64,000 nt of DNA from Argopecten irradians (Eukaryota; Mollusca; Bivalvia; Pectinida; Pectinidae), in contig NC_091143.1 of assembly GCF_041381155.1 (NCBI RefSeq), forward strand, positions 35,764,679 through 35,828,678, in the 5' to 3' direction. Made by a program: the position numbers and the translations under genes. Within the stretch, counting starts at the first letter, position 1; each line of letters starts with the position of its first letter. Below the pieces are notes generated by a model. The model had not been told where the DNA came from and made no database searches. It was given only the letters and a program-made list of their open reading frames with translations. Positions 11,744-23,700 of this stretch are shown one piece after another.

Positions 11744-14700
11744 TATTTTTCTCTCATACCTCGACGTTTTGTTGCAATTTTACTGCTATTATTTTTCGCC
11801 ATTTTGAATTAAAGTTGGAAAAAACGTGACTGTAGGTCAAATCTCCATATATGAAAATTGCGTGATATTTTTAACGCAAATCCCGTTGTTTGTATCTTTT
11901 AAAATAAATCGAGCTTACTTTCTAAAAGAAATTGTTAAAATTGTGCCTAGAAAATAGTAATTTTGTTGACGCTGTGACGTCACGAGGTTTTATTGTAGCC
12001 ATGCAATACAGCTTCAGGCGACATGGGTGTATTGCCCTAGACCAGCCGGTATATAGTTATTTACCAAGTCTTACGCTAAAACCTAGAAAAAGGCCTACAT
12101 TAGTACGAAAACTAATAATACAATGAACTTAGAGCTAATGATAACAATTACATATATTAGTTACGTTAATATTTAATACACTAACTTCTATAATTAGATT
12201 TCACAATGAATGGAAATGAAGGCAATTGCTGTTACCAATAGTCGGCCGTGGTTTTTCACACCATTGATTATCACTGTATCACTGTTAGTCTCAAACTTTG
12301 GACCGTCTTGAAGGAATATTTTAGGGTAATATTTACAGTTGTTAAGATCGATGGTTACATATATGTTTGTAAAACAAAAATGACTGCACTTATAAGAAAA
12401 TCGAAAAAGTAGTTATTGTATAAACCATTTAAATATGCGGGAAATGTAAATCACCATTGTAAAATGCGAACCGATGATTGACTCATTCATAAAAGCAAGT
12501 GTGAGCAAAATGAAGATTTTTCGGAGTGACTCATTTGAAAGTAAAATTGATAATTCAGCAATATGCTTCATGTAAGAAAAATCGTATTTCTTGCGACATG
12601 CAATGCAAAATGCAAACTCTAGGTCACAAGTTTTATAAAATCTGAGTAAATATTTAAATAAAATTGAGAAGCGAAAACGGAGCAACAACAAGAAGCATTA
12701 AGAATAGTTTAATCTAAACATATTCTATAGCCATATTTGCAAAAGGATCGGGCACAAGTTAATTCTAACTTACAAACCGCCCTCTCCATAACAATTTACA
12801 ACATATATGATATATTCCCATTATAAGATGGCTTTATATTCATTCATATAATATCATAATTATTTTCTTAGATGTGGAACAAATAAGATAAAAGTAAAGA
12901 TTAAGATAATAAAAAGAGAGAGAAAGAAGAAAGGATTTAACATTAAAATCTGATCACAATGTTATTTACAACCATTGGGACATGATTTTATAATCAGCTC
13001 ACTAAAGTAGGTGAAAAGAAACTTTGTACTCATTCAGTGCAGTATCGACAATGAAAAATACTTATCACAATCATTACAATCCAAAACTTTCAACTAAAAG
13101 AAATTAAGAAATACCTGCTAGTAGAGAAAAAAAAAAAAAGAATAATTTTGTCGACCTTAAAACATTAACCATCGTCCATCATCTACCGATATATTAATAA
13201 ATACCCAAGGTTGTTTTGCTAAACCTTTCCCATAATTAGTCATAAAGGATGGCTCCCATACATGATATCAGAATAAATGACTTTATTTTAGTTTCAGTAA
13301 TATGAACATTCCCTATTGACATGATAAGTAGTCAGCTCAGGAAGTTGACAAGGGTCTTATTAGGTTTTTCAACTCAGTACCAAAGAGCTATATATAAGGA
13401 CTATCGTTGAATGATAACTTCACCACAACCATTTAGTTTAACAAAAATCGCAGCACTTATCTTAAGGTGAAGTAATTACAGTACATATTTATTTCCTAGG
13501 TATTTACAAATTTAATTGAACTAGCAAATATGTATGATTCAATCGAGCTGGATGCTAATGATATGCTTTTAGTTTAGTAAATATCCTTGTCCGTAGCACG
13601 CACACCCTAATCTCCCGAAGCAAATTTATTGAATACTTCATTCTAAGTTTTTAAATAACAGCTCTACTTAAATGTGCTTGAAACTGTATACTTCATCCAT
13701 AAGGAATCAAACGAACAGGTTTTCTTATGCGTCATCTCGGTTAGCGGCATGTGCTTAACCCACATTCAGGATATGCACTACAGTCGATATCGAGAGTATA
13801 GGGGTTAAGAGAAGCCCTACGTAAGCAAAATGATCAAATTTTACCAGGCTGATTCTTTAAGACATGTTTTAACAATAGACAAAGGCAGAGTGCCCTTCGA
13901 ACAATTTTAGTTACTTTGCTTGAATTTTGTAAAGGAGAAAGGTAGTTTTTGTTTTTCCAACCTGTACCTCAAGTTTCAAATATTTATATACACCGTAACT
14001 TAGAACTAGTTATTTTTGAGACATTTTCGCGATTTCGCAAGGCAGATCTATGATCGCATAAAATTTGAGATCCACAAAATATTGAGAAATAATTGAATGA
14101 AAAAGATCTTGACAGCATGCTAGATTCGTGAAAATTAAAAACCCGCTAAAAAATGTTATGTTTCAACAAATTACTATACGGATATATCGAAAATGCTTTT
14201 CTCGATTAAAAAGGTTTCATTCCAGAATGAAACATATAGTCTCTACCTGTTAATCATCTTTTTCATTCGAGAGTGAATAATAAACTTAGATATTGTAATA
14301 TGCGGATGGTTTTAAGTAACAGATGGTCGCAAATTATTACAGTTCATGTTGATATACAGTATAGGCTGGTTAAACTATCAGATGCAACATACATTCAGCT
14401 TACCAAGAGTCTCTGCAGTAGGAAAAACTAAAAGTCAGAGAGAACAACAGTACCGTATTCGAGCCCAATAAAACGTACCCATTTCTATGAACACTTCTGC
14501 TGGTCCTCGTATCAAATATAGACCGAAAATAACTAAAACCTATAAGTTCTTACAATATTTGGTTTCTTTATTTGCAAAGTAACTTATGGCTTACGTTTTG
14601 TGGAATATTTTAGGAAACTCTACTCCAAAATAAATAGAGTTCTATTAAATAACACTCTTTATTTCTGTTCAATTTTTAAAAGCCCAAACCGCTTATATTC

Positions 14701-15375
14701 CGGCTCGAATACGCGTAATTAAAGACAATAACAGTCATGTTAAGAAGTATATACTAGTAACAGTTGTAATCATCAATTAAACGGAATTAAAAAATAAAAA
14801 TATACAGTAGATTTATCATTTTTAAACTTCATTGAGGAAAATCATACCTAAAATAAGCACAACGTTGTTTGTTTTTATATATATGATAACAGGTACAAAA
14901 GGTAAGGCATCATCTTTTTAAATGGTGAGTAGTTATTGATAGCTGGTAATAAATTACCTGCAGTAATTGATGATCGCTTAAAATAAGTCTCGGAGGATGA
15001 TACACTGCAGAACTCAACGCCTACCAACAGAACAAACTTACGCCATTTCTTAATTCAGTTCACCTAAATTGACACCGCCCTTGATTCTGTATCTATGAAT
15101 CAGATGATGTTTATATATCATTTGATATGAGGTTTCATACAGGTTTCCACTTGAAGTCTTGGTACTGGTACTCCTACATTTTTTTAATGAATTAATTATT
15201 TTGCATCTGATTGGCAGAAATGGGTCTATAGAATATATTATATATTCCATAGAAATATAGTTATCATACAGGCAGCTTAAATATGCAAGGGATTTGCTAA
15301 TTCTCTGTTAATATATTCAGTCCTGAGAAATTTCATAGCAATAACTGAAGGTAATTCAGGAGAAAACAAAAGATC
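11744..15375. other. intergenic, no feature recognised
   Basis: This is a 3.6-kb AT-rich stretch. Open frames (for example 11932-12126 plus and 12413-12691 minus) have no family resemblance, no convincing splice context and biased composition. I see no transposon with paired ends. Confidence 0.4.
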
Positions 15376-15470
15376 AATCACCTGGCTTTGTAGCGACTTC
15401 CTATTTGAAGATAGCAGTGAGCGACGCTCAACTTCAGAGCCCATTCAATCAACCACAGTGTACCGTTTTT
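15376..15470 (+). mobile_element. fragment of the 'catcctcgata' MITE family
   Basis: The core 'caaccacagtgtaccgtt' and the neighbouring 'ttgaagatagcagtgagcga' match the interior of the complete copy at 29206-29522. Terminal repeats are not preserved. Confidence 0.5.
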
Positions 15471-16605
15471 CAATTCTTTCTGATTGTTGTCACCTATTTT
15501 GTTTCTAACCCGTGCCTGATGTCAGAATAATGAACCCGGGTCGGCTTCTGATTTGTGTTGTCTTGACAGTAGGTTTCGGGTGGGATGACGTGTTTTAGAA
15601 AGGGGGTTGGAACGTGGAGTTCACTAATAACATAAAACGACACAACATACCACAGCCTGTCAAAACGCAATTGTAATGAGGTCGGGGGAGAATAAGACTC
15701 TTTGAGAGTGTAAAACACTTCCTATATCATTTTGCGCCAGTTCTATTCTCCTCTCTCTTATCACAAAACAAATTTTAGGTATTACCATCCGAAATCACAA
15801 CAACTTCAATAAAACAAATCACGCATCTGGAAAATTATCTATTCTAAATATTAAATAGTCAAATAATAAAATAAAATTTCAAATGGTCAATACTATACAA
15901 TGTATGACATAAGAACATACATACTTACAACATGCAAATGCATCTCATGCACGTAAATCTGTCATTGAATGGCCTATTTAAATCCATGACATGAACCCTA
16001 GCAGTTATAAAAGAGGAAGTAATAGCATGAGCAATGCCTAACCAATAAAAAGGCAATATTAACCTTTCATCAAATTTACCTTCCATTTAAAAAGAAAACA
16101 GGGTCTAATACGATTTTTTCTTATACGGCCATCCATACGTGTATCTGATCTGAATCAATCTACTGGCTCATTTTACAACCCGCACCCAATGACTTAACCA
16201 TGTACTTGTTTGCTATGTACTATCAATTCGGTCGAAAAAATATCAAAAGCACTTTTACGAGGCTATATCATTCTAATTTTAGAATATCAATGACTACATG
16301 CTAGCACTCGAGCTAGCCTCTAAATCAAGTGAAAGAACCCATGGTATTCATTGTAGCGCCATGACACATATCAGTTGAACCATGTGTTTATTTTAAACCC
16401 CATACATGAACGTTTGTTTGAAATGTGACACCTGGTCGTTTGTAGTAAGAGTTATCATGAATTAAATGTACGTGCATTCACACACACAATCGTCCTGTTT
16501 TCTGCAAGGTGGTATGATGCCTTCAAGCGCGTGCGTTTCACGTGATCATTAATATCACGCGCGAGCCGATTTAGATTTCTATTGACCTTGAACGTTGCTG
16601 ATCTC
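15471..16605. other. intergenic, no feature recognised
   Basis: No supported gene. A GC-richer patch at 16510-16570 ('cacgtgatcattaatatcac') holds an E-box-like CACGTG but no promoter context. Confidence 0.3.
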
Positions 16606-16770
16606 TAAGAACATCCGCCCATTATCAATGCATTTATTGACCCTTAGTTCTATCCGAATCGAATGGTACCTCAAAATCTCCATTTTCCTTGCTGTTATTA
16701 ACCTGAATCGACTTTATATGACCCTGACTGTAAATGGCACGTTAAACCAAACCAACAAATATCTCATTTA
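16606..16770 (+). mobile_element. possible SINE 3' tail
   Basis: The stretch ends 'ggcacgttaaaccaaacc' plus 'aacaaa', similar to the 'gacgttaaa' tails of mollusc SINEs (compare the minus-strand tail at 40770-40790). No tRNA head is visible, so it is a 5'-truncated copy if real. Confidence 0.3.
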
Positions 16771-16928
16771 ATTCATTCAATTCTCAAAATGGAAAAATAG
16801 TTTCAAAAGACGATATTCAAACTTACCTGTACTGTTCATACCTGAACAAAGATTTCCAAATTTATCACGTAATTTACAAATACGAAAGTGTATAGTAGTT
16901 TGCATAGATTATTTCGCTACTTTGCTAT

Positions 16929-19312
16929 CATCCTCGATAATCCAGGGGTTACAATAACTGCCATTATATCCACCCTGAACTATCATTAAAAGTTAATCTA
17001 AAGACAGCGCAAGAGTAAACAAGAGATCCCCAGAGGGATCTTGACGACGTACCGCCACCAAAGAATAATCTACGTCCTGACAATGGAAAGAGGAATCTTT
17101 TACTCTGCTTTTCAAACTTTTACTACATATTACTACATATGAAATTTGAGAAAGATCCTTTCAGTATTTTCTGAGATATATAACAAACTTCAATTATCAA
17201 AATCCAAAATGGCTACCTGTCGGCGATCTTGTTGACAGATCAGTCCGAAAAAATGCAATATGCACAACTAAATTCCTAGGGAACTTACATATAAATTTGA
17301 GACAGATCGATTCTCTGCACTAGCTGAGAAATAGCGTAACAAACTTCATTATCGAATCAAAGAGATGGTGGCCTGTCAGCCATCTTGTTGACCGATCAGT
17401 CCCAAAATGTAATATGTATGAGTAGGGACCTAAGGAACCAACACATGAAATTTTAGAGAAATCCATTGAGTACTTGTCTGAAAAATAGCGGTAACAAACT
17501 TTAACTATCAAAATCCAAGATGGCGTCCTGGCGCCATCTTGTTGTCCGATCGTTTTTTAAAATGCAATATGCACAACAAGGGCCCCAGGGGGACCTAAAT
17601 TGAAATTTGAGAGAGATTCCTTCTTAGAACTTTATGAGAAAAAGCGGTAACAAGCTTTAACTATAAACATCCAAGGTGTCCGCCGGTCGGCCATTTGTTG
17701 ACCGATCGGTCCAAAATGCAATATGCACAAACTAGGGTCCTAGGTGAACCTACATACATGTATGAAATATTTGAGAGAGAGATCCCTCCAGTACTTTCCT
17801 GATGAAAAAGCAATTTAACTATCAAAATCCAATATGCCGCCTGGCGGCCATCTTGTTGACCGATCGGTCCAAAAATGCAATATGCACAACCAGGGCCCTA
17901 GGGGTACCTACATATGAAATTTGAGAAATATCGCTTGAGTACTTTCTGAAAAAAAAACGGTAACAAGCTTTAACTATCAAAATCCAAGATGTCCGCCGGT
18001 CGGCCATTTTGTTGACCGAACGGTCCTAAAATGCAATATGCACAACTAGGGTCTTAGGGGAACCTACATAAGAAATTTGAGAAAAATCCTTTTAGTACTT
18101 TCTGAGAAATAGCGGTAACATACTTTAACTATCAAAATCCAAGATGGTCGCCGGACGGCCATTTTTTTGACCGATCGGTCCCAAAATGCAATATGCTCAA
18201 CTAGGGTCCTAGGTGAACCTACATATGAAATTTGAGAAAGATCCCTTTATTACTTTCTGAGAATAAGCGGTAACAAACTTTGACTATAAAAATTCAAGAT
18301 GGCCGCCTGTCGCCATTTTGTTGACCGATCGGTCCCAAAATGCAATATGAACAACTAGGGTCCTAGGGGGGTACCTACCTGTTGAAATTAAAAAAAATTC
18401 CCTACAGTATACTTTCTGAAGATATAGCGTAACAAGCTTTAACTATCAAAATCCAAATGTCCTTCCGGTCGGCCATTTTTGTTGACCGGTCGGTCCCAAA
18501 ATGTAATATACACAACTAGGTTCCTAGGGGAACTTACATATGCGAAATTTGAAAATGATCCCTTTAGTACTTTCTAAAATTAGCGGTAACAAACTTTGGC
18601 TATAAAAAATTCAAGATGGCCGCCTATCGGCCATTTTGTTGACCGATCGGTCCTAAAATGCAATATGCACAACTAGGGTCCTAGGGGTACCTACATGTAC
18701 ATGTGAAATTAAAAAAATGATCCCTAAAGCACTTTCTGAGAAATAGCGGTAACAAGCTTTAACTATCAAAATCCAAGATGTCCGCCGGTCGAGGGTCCTA
18801 GGGGTACCTACAATTGTAACATGTGAAATCTAAAAAAAAAAAGGCTTTAACTATAAAAATCCAAGATGTCCGTCGGTCGGCTATTTAGTTTTGACTGATC
18901 GGTCCCAAAACGCAATATAGCGCAACTAGGGCCCTAGGGAAACCTACCTGTGAAATTCGAAAAAAGATCCTTTTAGTACGACTTTCTGGAGAAAATAACG
19001 GTAAACAAGACGGACGGACGGACGGACGGACGACGACGGAACACGGACAAAAAGGCGATTTGAATAGATAGTGGCTAAAAAAACCCGAACCAATCACAGG
19101 TCCTTTTGAAGACGACAGAGATAGAGAGTACTCCCTAACTTCAAAGTCCACTCAGTAAACCAAAGTGTACCGTTATACGGTTCTTTTGATGTACATCAAA
19201 TAATTAATATTATCTGTTCTGTGACTGTTGCCTCCGCAGTTTTAGTAATGATAATAATCCAGGGGTGGATATATTGTCAGGTATATTAACCCCTCCTCAA
19301 GTATCGGGGATG
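16929..19312 (+). mobile_element. MITE of the 29206-29522 family, split by a 2-kb insertion
   Basis: The left piece (16929 to about 17015) starts 'catcctcgataatccagggg'. The right piece (about 19055-19312) contains 'accaatcacagg', 'gtaccgttatacgg', 'ttttgatgtacatcaaat' and ends 'gtatcggggatg'. Together they align end to end with the intact 317-bp copy at 29206-29522. The interval between is the satellite-bearing element described next. No clear target duplication is left around this older copy. Confidence 0.7.
17016..19050 (-). repeat. ~157-bp palindrome-bearing tandem array within a pearl/HINE-like element
   Basis: About 11 units of 153-160 bp run through this stretch. Each has GACCGATCGGTC (a perfect 12-bp palindrome), then 'aaaatgcaatatgcacaact', 'agggtcctagggg', 'tttgagaaagatccctttag', 'tactttctgaga' and 'agcggtaaca', and ends in a GGCCG...CGGCC hairpin. 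Palindrome starts lie near 17700, 17858, 18013, 18168 and 18323. One edge is 'acaagagatccccagaggga' (hairpin end, 17019) and the other an (ACGG)n microsatellite (about 19009-19035). This layout (hairpin end, core tandem repeats, tetranucleotide tail) is known for bivalve pearl-type non-autonomous elements; the assignment is inference. Open frames inside are repeat artefacts. Confidence 0.7.
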
Positions 19313-19535
19313 GTGATCTACTCTGTACATAACCATCTTAATAACAAAATATCTGTTTATAACTTTACAGTGAAATACATTTATTGTTTGTAAAGTCTTA
19401 TATTCTATCACACCAAAAGAAAAACAAAAAGGAAAAAGCATAAACACATAACATAGCATGCTGAGTTACTTGTAGCCTATTGATAAATTATTTTATGCCA
19501 CATGAGCATTATTAATACGAAATTAAATTATGTAT
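19313..19535. other. intergenic, no feature recognised
   Basis: Short AT-rich stretch leading into the low-complexity block. Confidence 0.3.
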
Positions 19536-19665
19536 TCCCCCTCCCCCCCCCCCCCCCCCCCCAAAAAACGGGGTTTCCACCCCCCCCCCCCCCGGGGACC
19601 CCCCCCCCCCCCCCCCCCCCCCCCCACCACCACAGGGCCCCCCCCCCCCCCCCAAAAAAAAAATT

Positions 19666-19708
<43 letters not shown>

Positions 19709-19817
19709 CCAAACCACAAACCCCAAAAAACAAAAAAAAAACCACCCCAACTCCATCTAACCCACACCAATCTCGCTCTCCCTCTTAATAAATCCTTATC
19801 GCTGACGNNNNNNNNNN
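19536..19817. other. low-complexity block and 10-N assembly gap
   Basis: Long runs of C, then A/T, then A, then C/A-rich sequence (19538-19770) precede ten Ns at 19808-19817. Runs of this kind beside a gap are typical of poor consensus. All open frames here (poly-proline or poly-glycine) are artefacts. Confidence 0.85.
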
Positions 19818-20405
19818 TAAATTCTATAATCTATCGAAATTACGCAATTGTATTCCAAGGTTACATCATACAGGTTTTTATTCAGTTCCCAAAACTGGCA
19901 TCTATATCAAATTCATCTGTCCCCAAGCAGTCATTGTTGACCCAAGCGAATTAAAATAAGATTAATTGTTCAAGAGTAAGTAAAGCATCATATCTATTCA
20001 TTTTTATAAATCAGTTTATCATGTATTATTTTACTTACCACGTTCCACATTGCTGCCAATTTGACTATGTACAGAGATTTTCAAAAGGACATGAAACAAA
20101 ATGAGGAATTTATTAAAAGAACATAGGGTATATCAGAACAAGCATATTATTGCTGCGTAACAATGTATTTTCTTTTCACAGACGCATTGTATTACCTATC
20201 TTTTGTGAAGAGTCAAATGTGTGTTTTTGACAATCTAGGATACAAGGAAACCTTATAATCCTCAGCTTCAATAGAAGACAGTACTTAGCCAAATGGCATA
20301 TCATCCACTAACAGAAATGACAGTTTTATTTTGGCCATAGTACTTCACGGAAATTTGCAGACTTGAAAACACCAAAATTGAAGATTTATCCCATTTATCT
20401 TTCAG
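19818..20405. other. 5' flank or intron upstream of the NR2E3-like exons
   Basis: AT-rich sequence with no recognised exon. The true first exon of the receptor gene may lie here or left of the gap. Confidence 0.3.
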
Positions 20406-20700
20406 GTGTGAGATCCATGTCTCCCTCACGCTCGCACCCCCAGCCATTCTGGTGTCACACTCACCCCAACCCCTAACCCGCCTCCCTGTGTCAGCCTATA
20501 CACCCCCACCAACTCAGTATTGAGCTGCCCCTTGAAGCCCCGGGTTATGGACCGATTGAAGAGAAGCTCTCACCGGTCTGGTTAGTGAGGTTGTGTGGAG
20601 ACACCTCAAGTGGAAAGCATTACGAGGATCCTGGCGTGTAACGGTTGTAGTAGCGGATTCTTTCTTCAAACGTAGTGTCAGGCGCAAAATTGATATACAG
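20406..20700 (+). CDS. NR2E3: NR2E3-like exon: N-terminus and first zinc finger
   Basis: The exon runs from acceptor TTTCAG to donor [23 protein letters not shown] is readable, then an extra base (after 'cattacg') shifts to ILACNGC, followed by an extra TAG triplet, a 4-nt insertion in the FFKRS codons and an extra A before KLIYR. The first CxxC cysteine codon is also scrambled. An ATG at about 20417 is possible as a start but not established. Confidence 0.65.
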
Positions 20701-23700
20701 GTAAAAAATGAATTTTTGTGGTATCCAAGGTTTAAGTTCCTTTATATTTGTTTAAAGTAGTATGTATATAATAGTTCAAAATTTATTTCTGGCTGAAGCA
20801 TTACAAAAGGTTTTGTCATTTTTTTCAGTAGATTCTAACTATTCAAGAATTGTTAGGAAAATCACGGAATGTATAAGCACGATATGATAACAGTAATTGA
20901 TGTAAATATCATTGCATTAATTGTGTGAATCTGATTTGTAAATAAACAATATCGCTATAAAAATCATTATAACTGATACCCTAATACTAATTAGTAATAA
21001 TAAATATATCTTATCAAATTTGTGATGTCGACCTAGCTATTCCACCTGTTGATCCAATCAAACCATATCATTTTTGTCATTTCAGGTGCCAGTCAAGGAC
21101 GGGAAGTGCGTGTGTTAGACAAGCCCATAGAAATCATGTCAGGCTTGTCGTCTTAAGAAATGAATGAATATGGGTATGAACAAGGATGGTAAGTAGTAAA
21201 GACCGTATTACTGTAAAAAAACTTATTTGTTAGCAGTAGTTTTATTTTTGGCGCGTATCGCTGTGTCTTTGATGCCGCTTATTTCTTTTACAGCGCTAAA
21301 TTATCTTAAAAAATGAGCTATTTTTACGGTATTGAATCGAGAATCCGCGCTAATTTAATTCGCACTTATGAAAGAAATCCAAAATGTCACATTTTTCCGC
21401 ATTTGCGATATAATATTGACTTCGCGTAAAATGGGTAGTACTTAATTGTAATATTTGTGTGACACAATACAATTATTAGAGAATATAAATTCAACTTAAC
21501 ATTGGCTTAAGAAGCTAGACTAGTGATTTCGTAACGCCTGAGTTGTAGAATAGAAATATATACCGTAAAACCAAACTTATTTCTTTCAGGCGCGATTTAA
21601 TTTTTCACCATTCCAAGCCCAACGATAATTTTTCCGAATCTATTTCGGCGACTCTTAAGGCACAAAACGTTCTTAAAACACTCTAGAACCTAAGTGGTTG
21701 TAGATCTTTTTCGCAGCGATTTATTTTCGCAGTTTTTTTTTTATCTTATGCGAAATGACACAAAATAAATCGCTCGCGAAAAATAAGGTGATTTACAGTA
21801 TTTGAATCATAGTACATGATTAATTACTTCTTATAATACTGCATGGGCGTTTTATTATGAAAATATGACAGGACATATAAGCATTGTAAAATTACTTTCG
21901 GTGCTTGCAATTGTGTGTACGAGAATTCATGGATGTTTTATTCGTTTTGAATTGTAACTACTTGTGAAAATAATTTAAAATACTATTGCGTTATAGACAA
22001 ATTAACAAAAATATAAATTATAAGGACTGATGAGTGCTCGCAATGAGAAAATTGATTATATACACTACAAGTGCAAACAGTGGGATATGAGAATAGTTAT
22101 GAAACAATTTAATTCATTTGTAATAATTATTTTTAATGTATAACTTTATATTTACCTTTCGAAAAGCGTACAGAATGAAAAGTCAGCCCGATAACACAGA
22201 CCTGATTCGACCACGACCAGGCTCCATGGGGCGACGCTTGAACATCCACAGTGTCACTAACTCAGCTAGACGTTGTTCCGATACAAACTCCGGCTTTCAG
22301 TCCCGACCGCAGACAAATCACTGTATTTGCTTTTCCTGTTTAATGACGGAGCCGGAAAATAGTGCAAAATATCGAACAAGTGAAAGATGGTGGTTACTTA
22401 TAAAAAAAGAAATAACTTATCTTAACTATACTTTAAGACAAAATCAACAAAATTGATAAGGGTGGAGTCTTTGTACACATTGCCTGTTTAGGTTTTCGAT
22501 TGATAGCAATACTCTTGGTAGATAAAAAGAGCAAAAAGGAAGAATAGCAAATCAGGACTATGTACTTGGACAAAAAACAGTATTGCATATGAAAGTTCTT
22601 TTATTATGCAGGGTTCAACGAAAGTGACTAATGGTCGTAAAGAGCCGTTGGTACAAGAGAACGTCTGCCCCCTTGTCGAACAGACGCACAACCTGTACCA
22701 CGATTCAGCATATAATTCCTACCCTGGACATGGTGACAATTGTATCGATTGTTCAGACAAGGCTTTCTCTTTAGGCTGTAACCGATGGGCACTGAGAATC
22801 TTCCTTCTTTTGCGAACCTTCCGTTTTCGCGAACCATGGTAAGTTCGACGTCCAACCCATTTCGAACTCGTACACGATTAAAAGTATTGTAAAGTTCTTT
22901 ATTATAGAATATATTGTCTTTTTTATTCTATCACAACATTACTACATTGCGTTTTATGAAAGGAAATCTTGGTAATCAGGATTATCAAAAAAAAAAAAAT
23001 AAGATTGTTAAAATCATTACGGAATATTACAAGATGGAAATGGAATCGGTAAAATGATTAAATTATGAAAAGTATCCACAAAGGTTAGGTGGAACTAAAC
23101 TGAAGATTTTATTTTCATCACGGTGAAATCAATATTCCATATGATGGTCCAATTCTTGCGAATTTTGAATTCACTTTCGTAAAATCAACAATATGCATTA
23201 TTGGTTTAACAATATATAATATGTAACTTTCCCGGGTTGATATTTTTGCTGCAAAATATTTGATTCGGTATGGATGAATTAATATTATTGTCTAAAAACC
23301 TGACTTTTCAAATTACAAAAGAGTTTCTTGAAAGCAACATGTCATAACGAAATTGCTGAAATCTATCTTGCAACCATTTATTCTATGTTATACAGATATA
23401 CTACACAGGTTATTCTCCTCGAAGAGGCGTGGTCGAATTATTCCTTCTATGTGCTTATTCAGTGGTCAATGCCAATGGAAGCCTCGCCACTATTGGCTAC
23501 ACAGGATCACATGCACAACGCACCAACCAATGGGAAAACAGGTTTCTCAGACATTCGGATTCTTCGTGAAGTCTTTGCAAGATTCAAATCAGTTCAAGTA
23601 GATCCAGCGGAATTCGCTTGTCTTAAAGCAATAGCATTGTTTAAACCAGGTATGTTGTTATGCCTCCAACACATTTTATTTATAAGGATCATTCCTATGT

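Noticed and set aside
12413-12691. 92-codon minus-strand hydrophobic frame
   Set aside because: Phe/Leu/Ile richness follows from AT content; no homologue recognised and no splice sites in phase.
19502-19954. Poly-proline/poly-lysine frame spanning the gap
   Set aside because: Homopolymer consensus and Ns; the translation runs through the gap.
22628-22855. Minus-strand 75-codon frame
   Set aside because: Antisense of the NR2E3 helix-3 exon.
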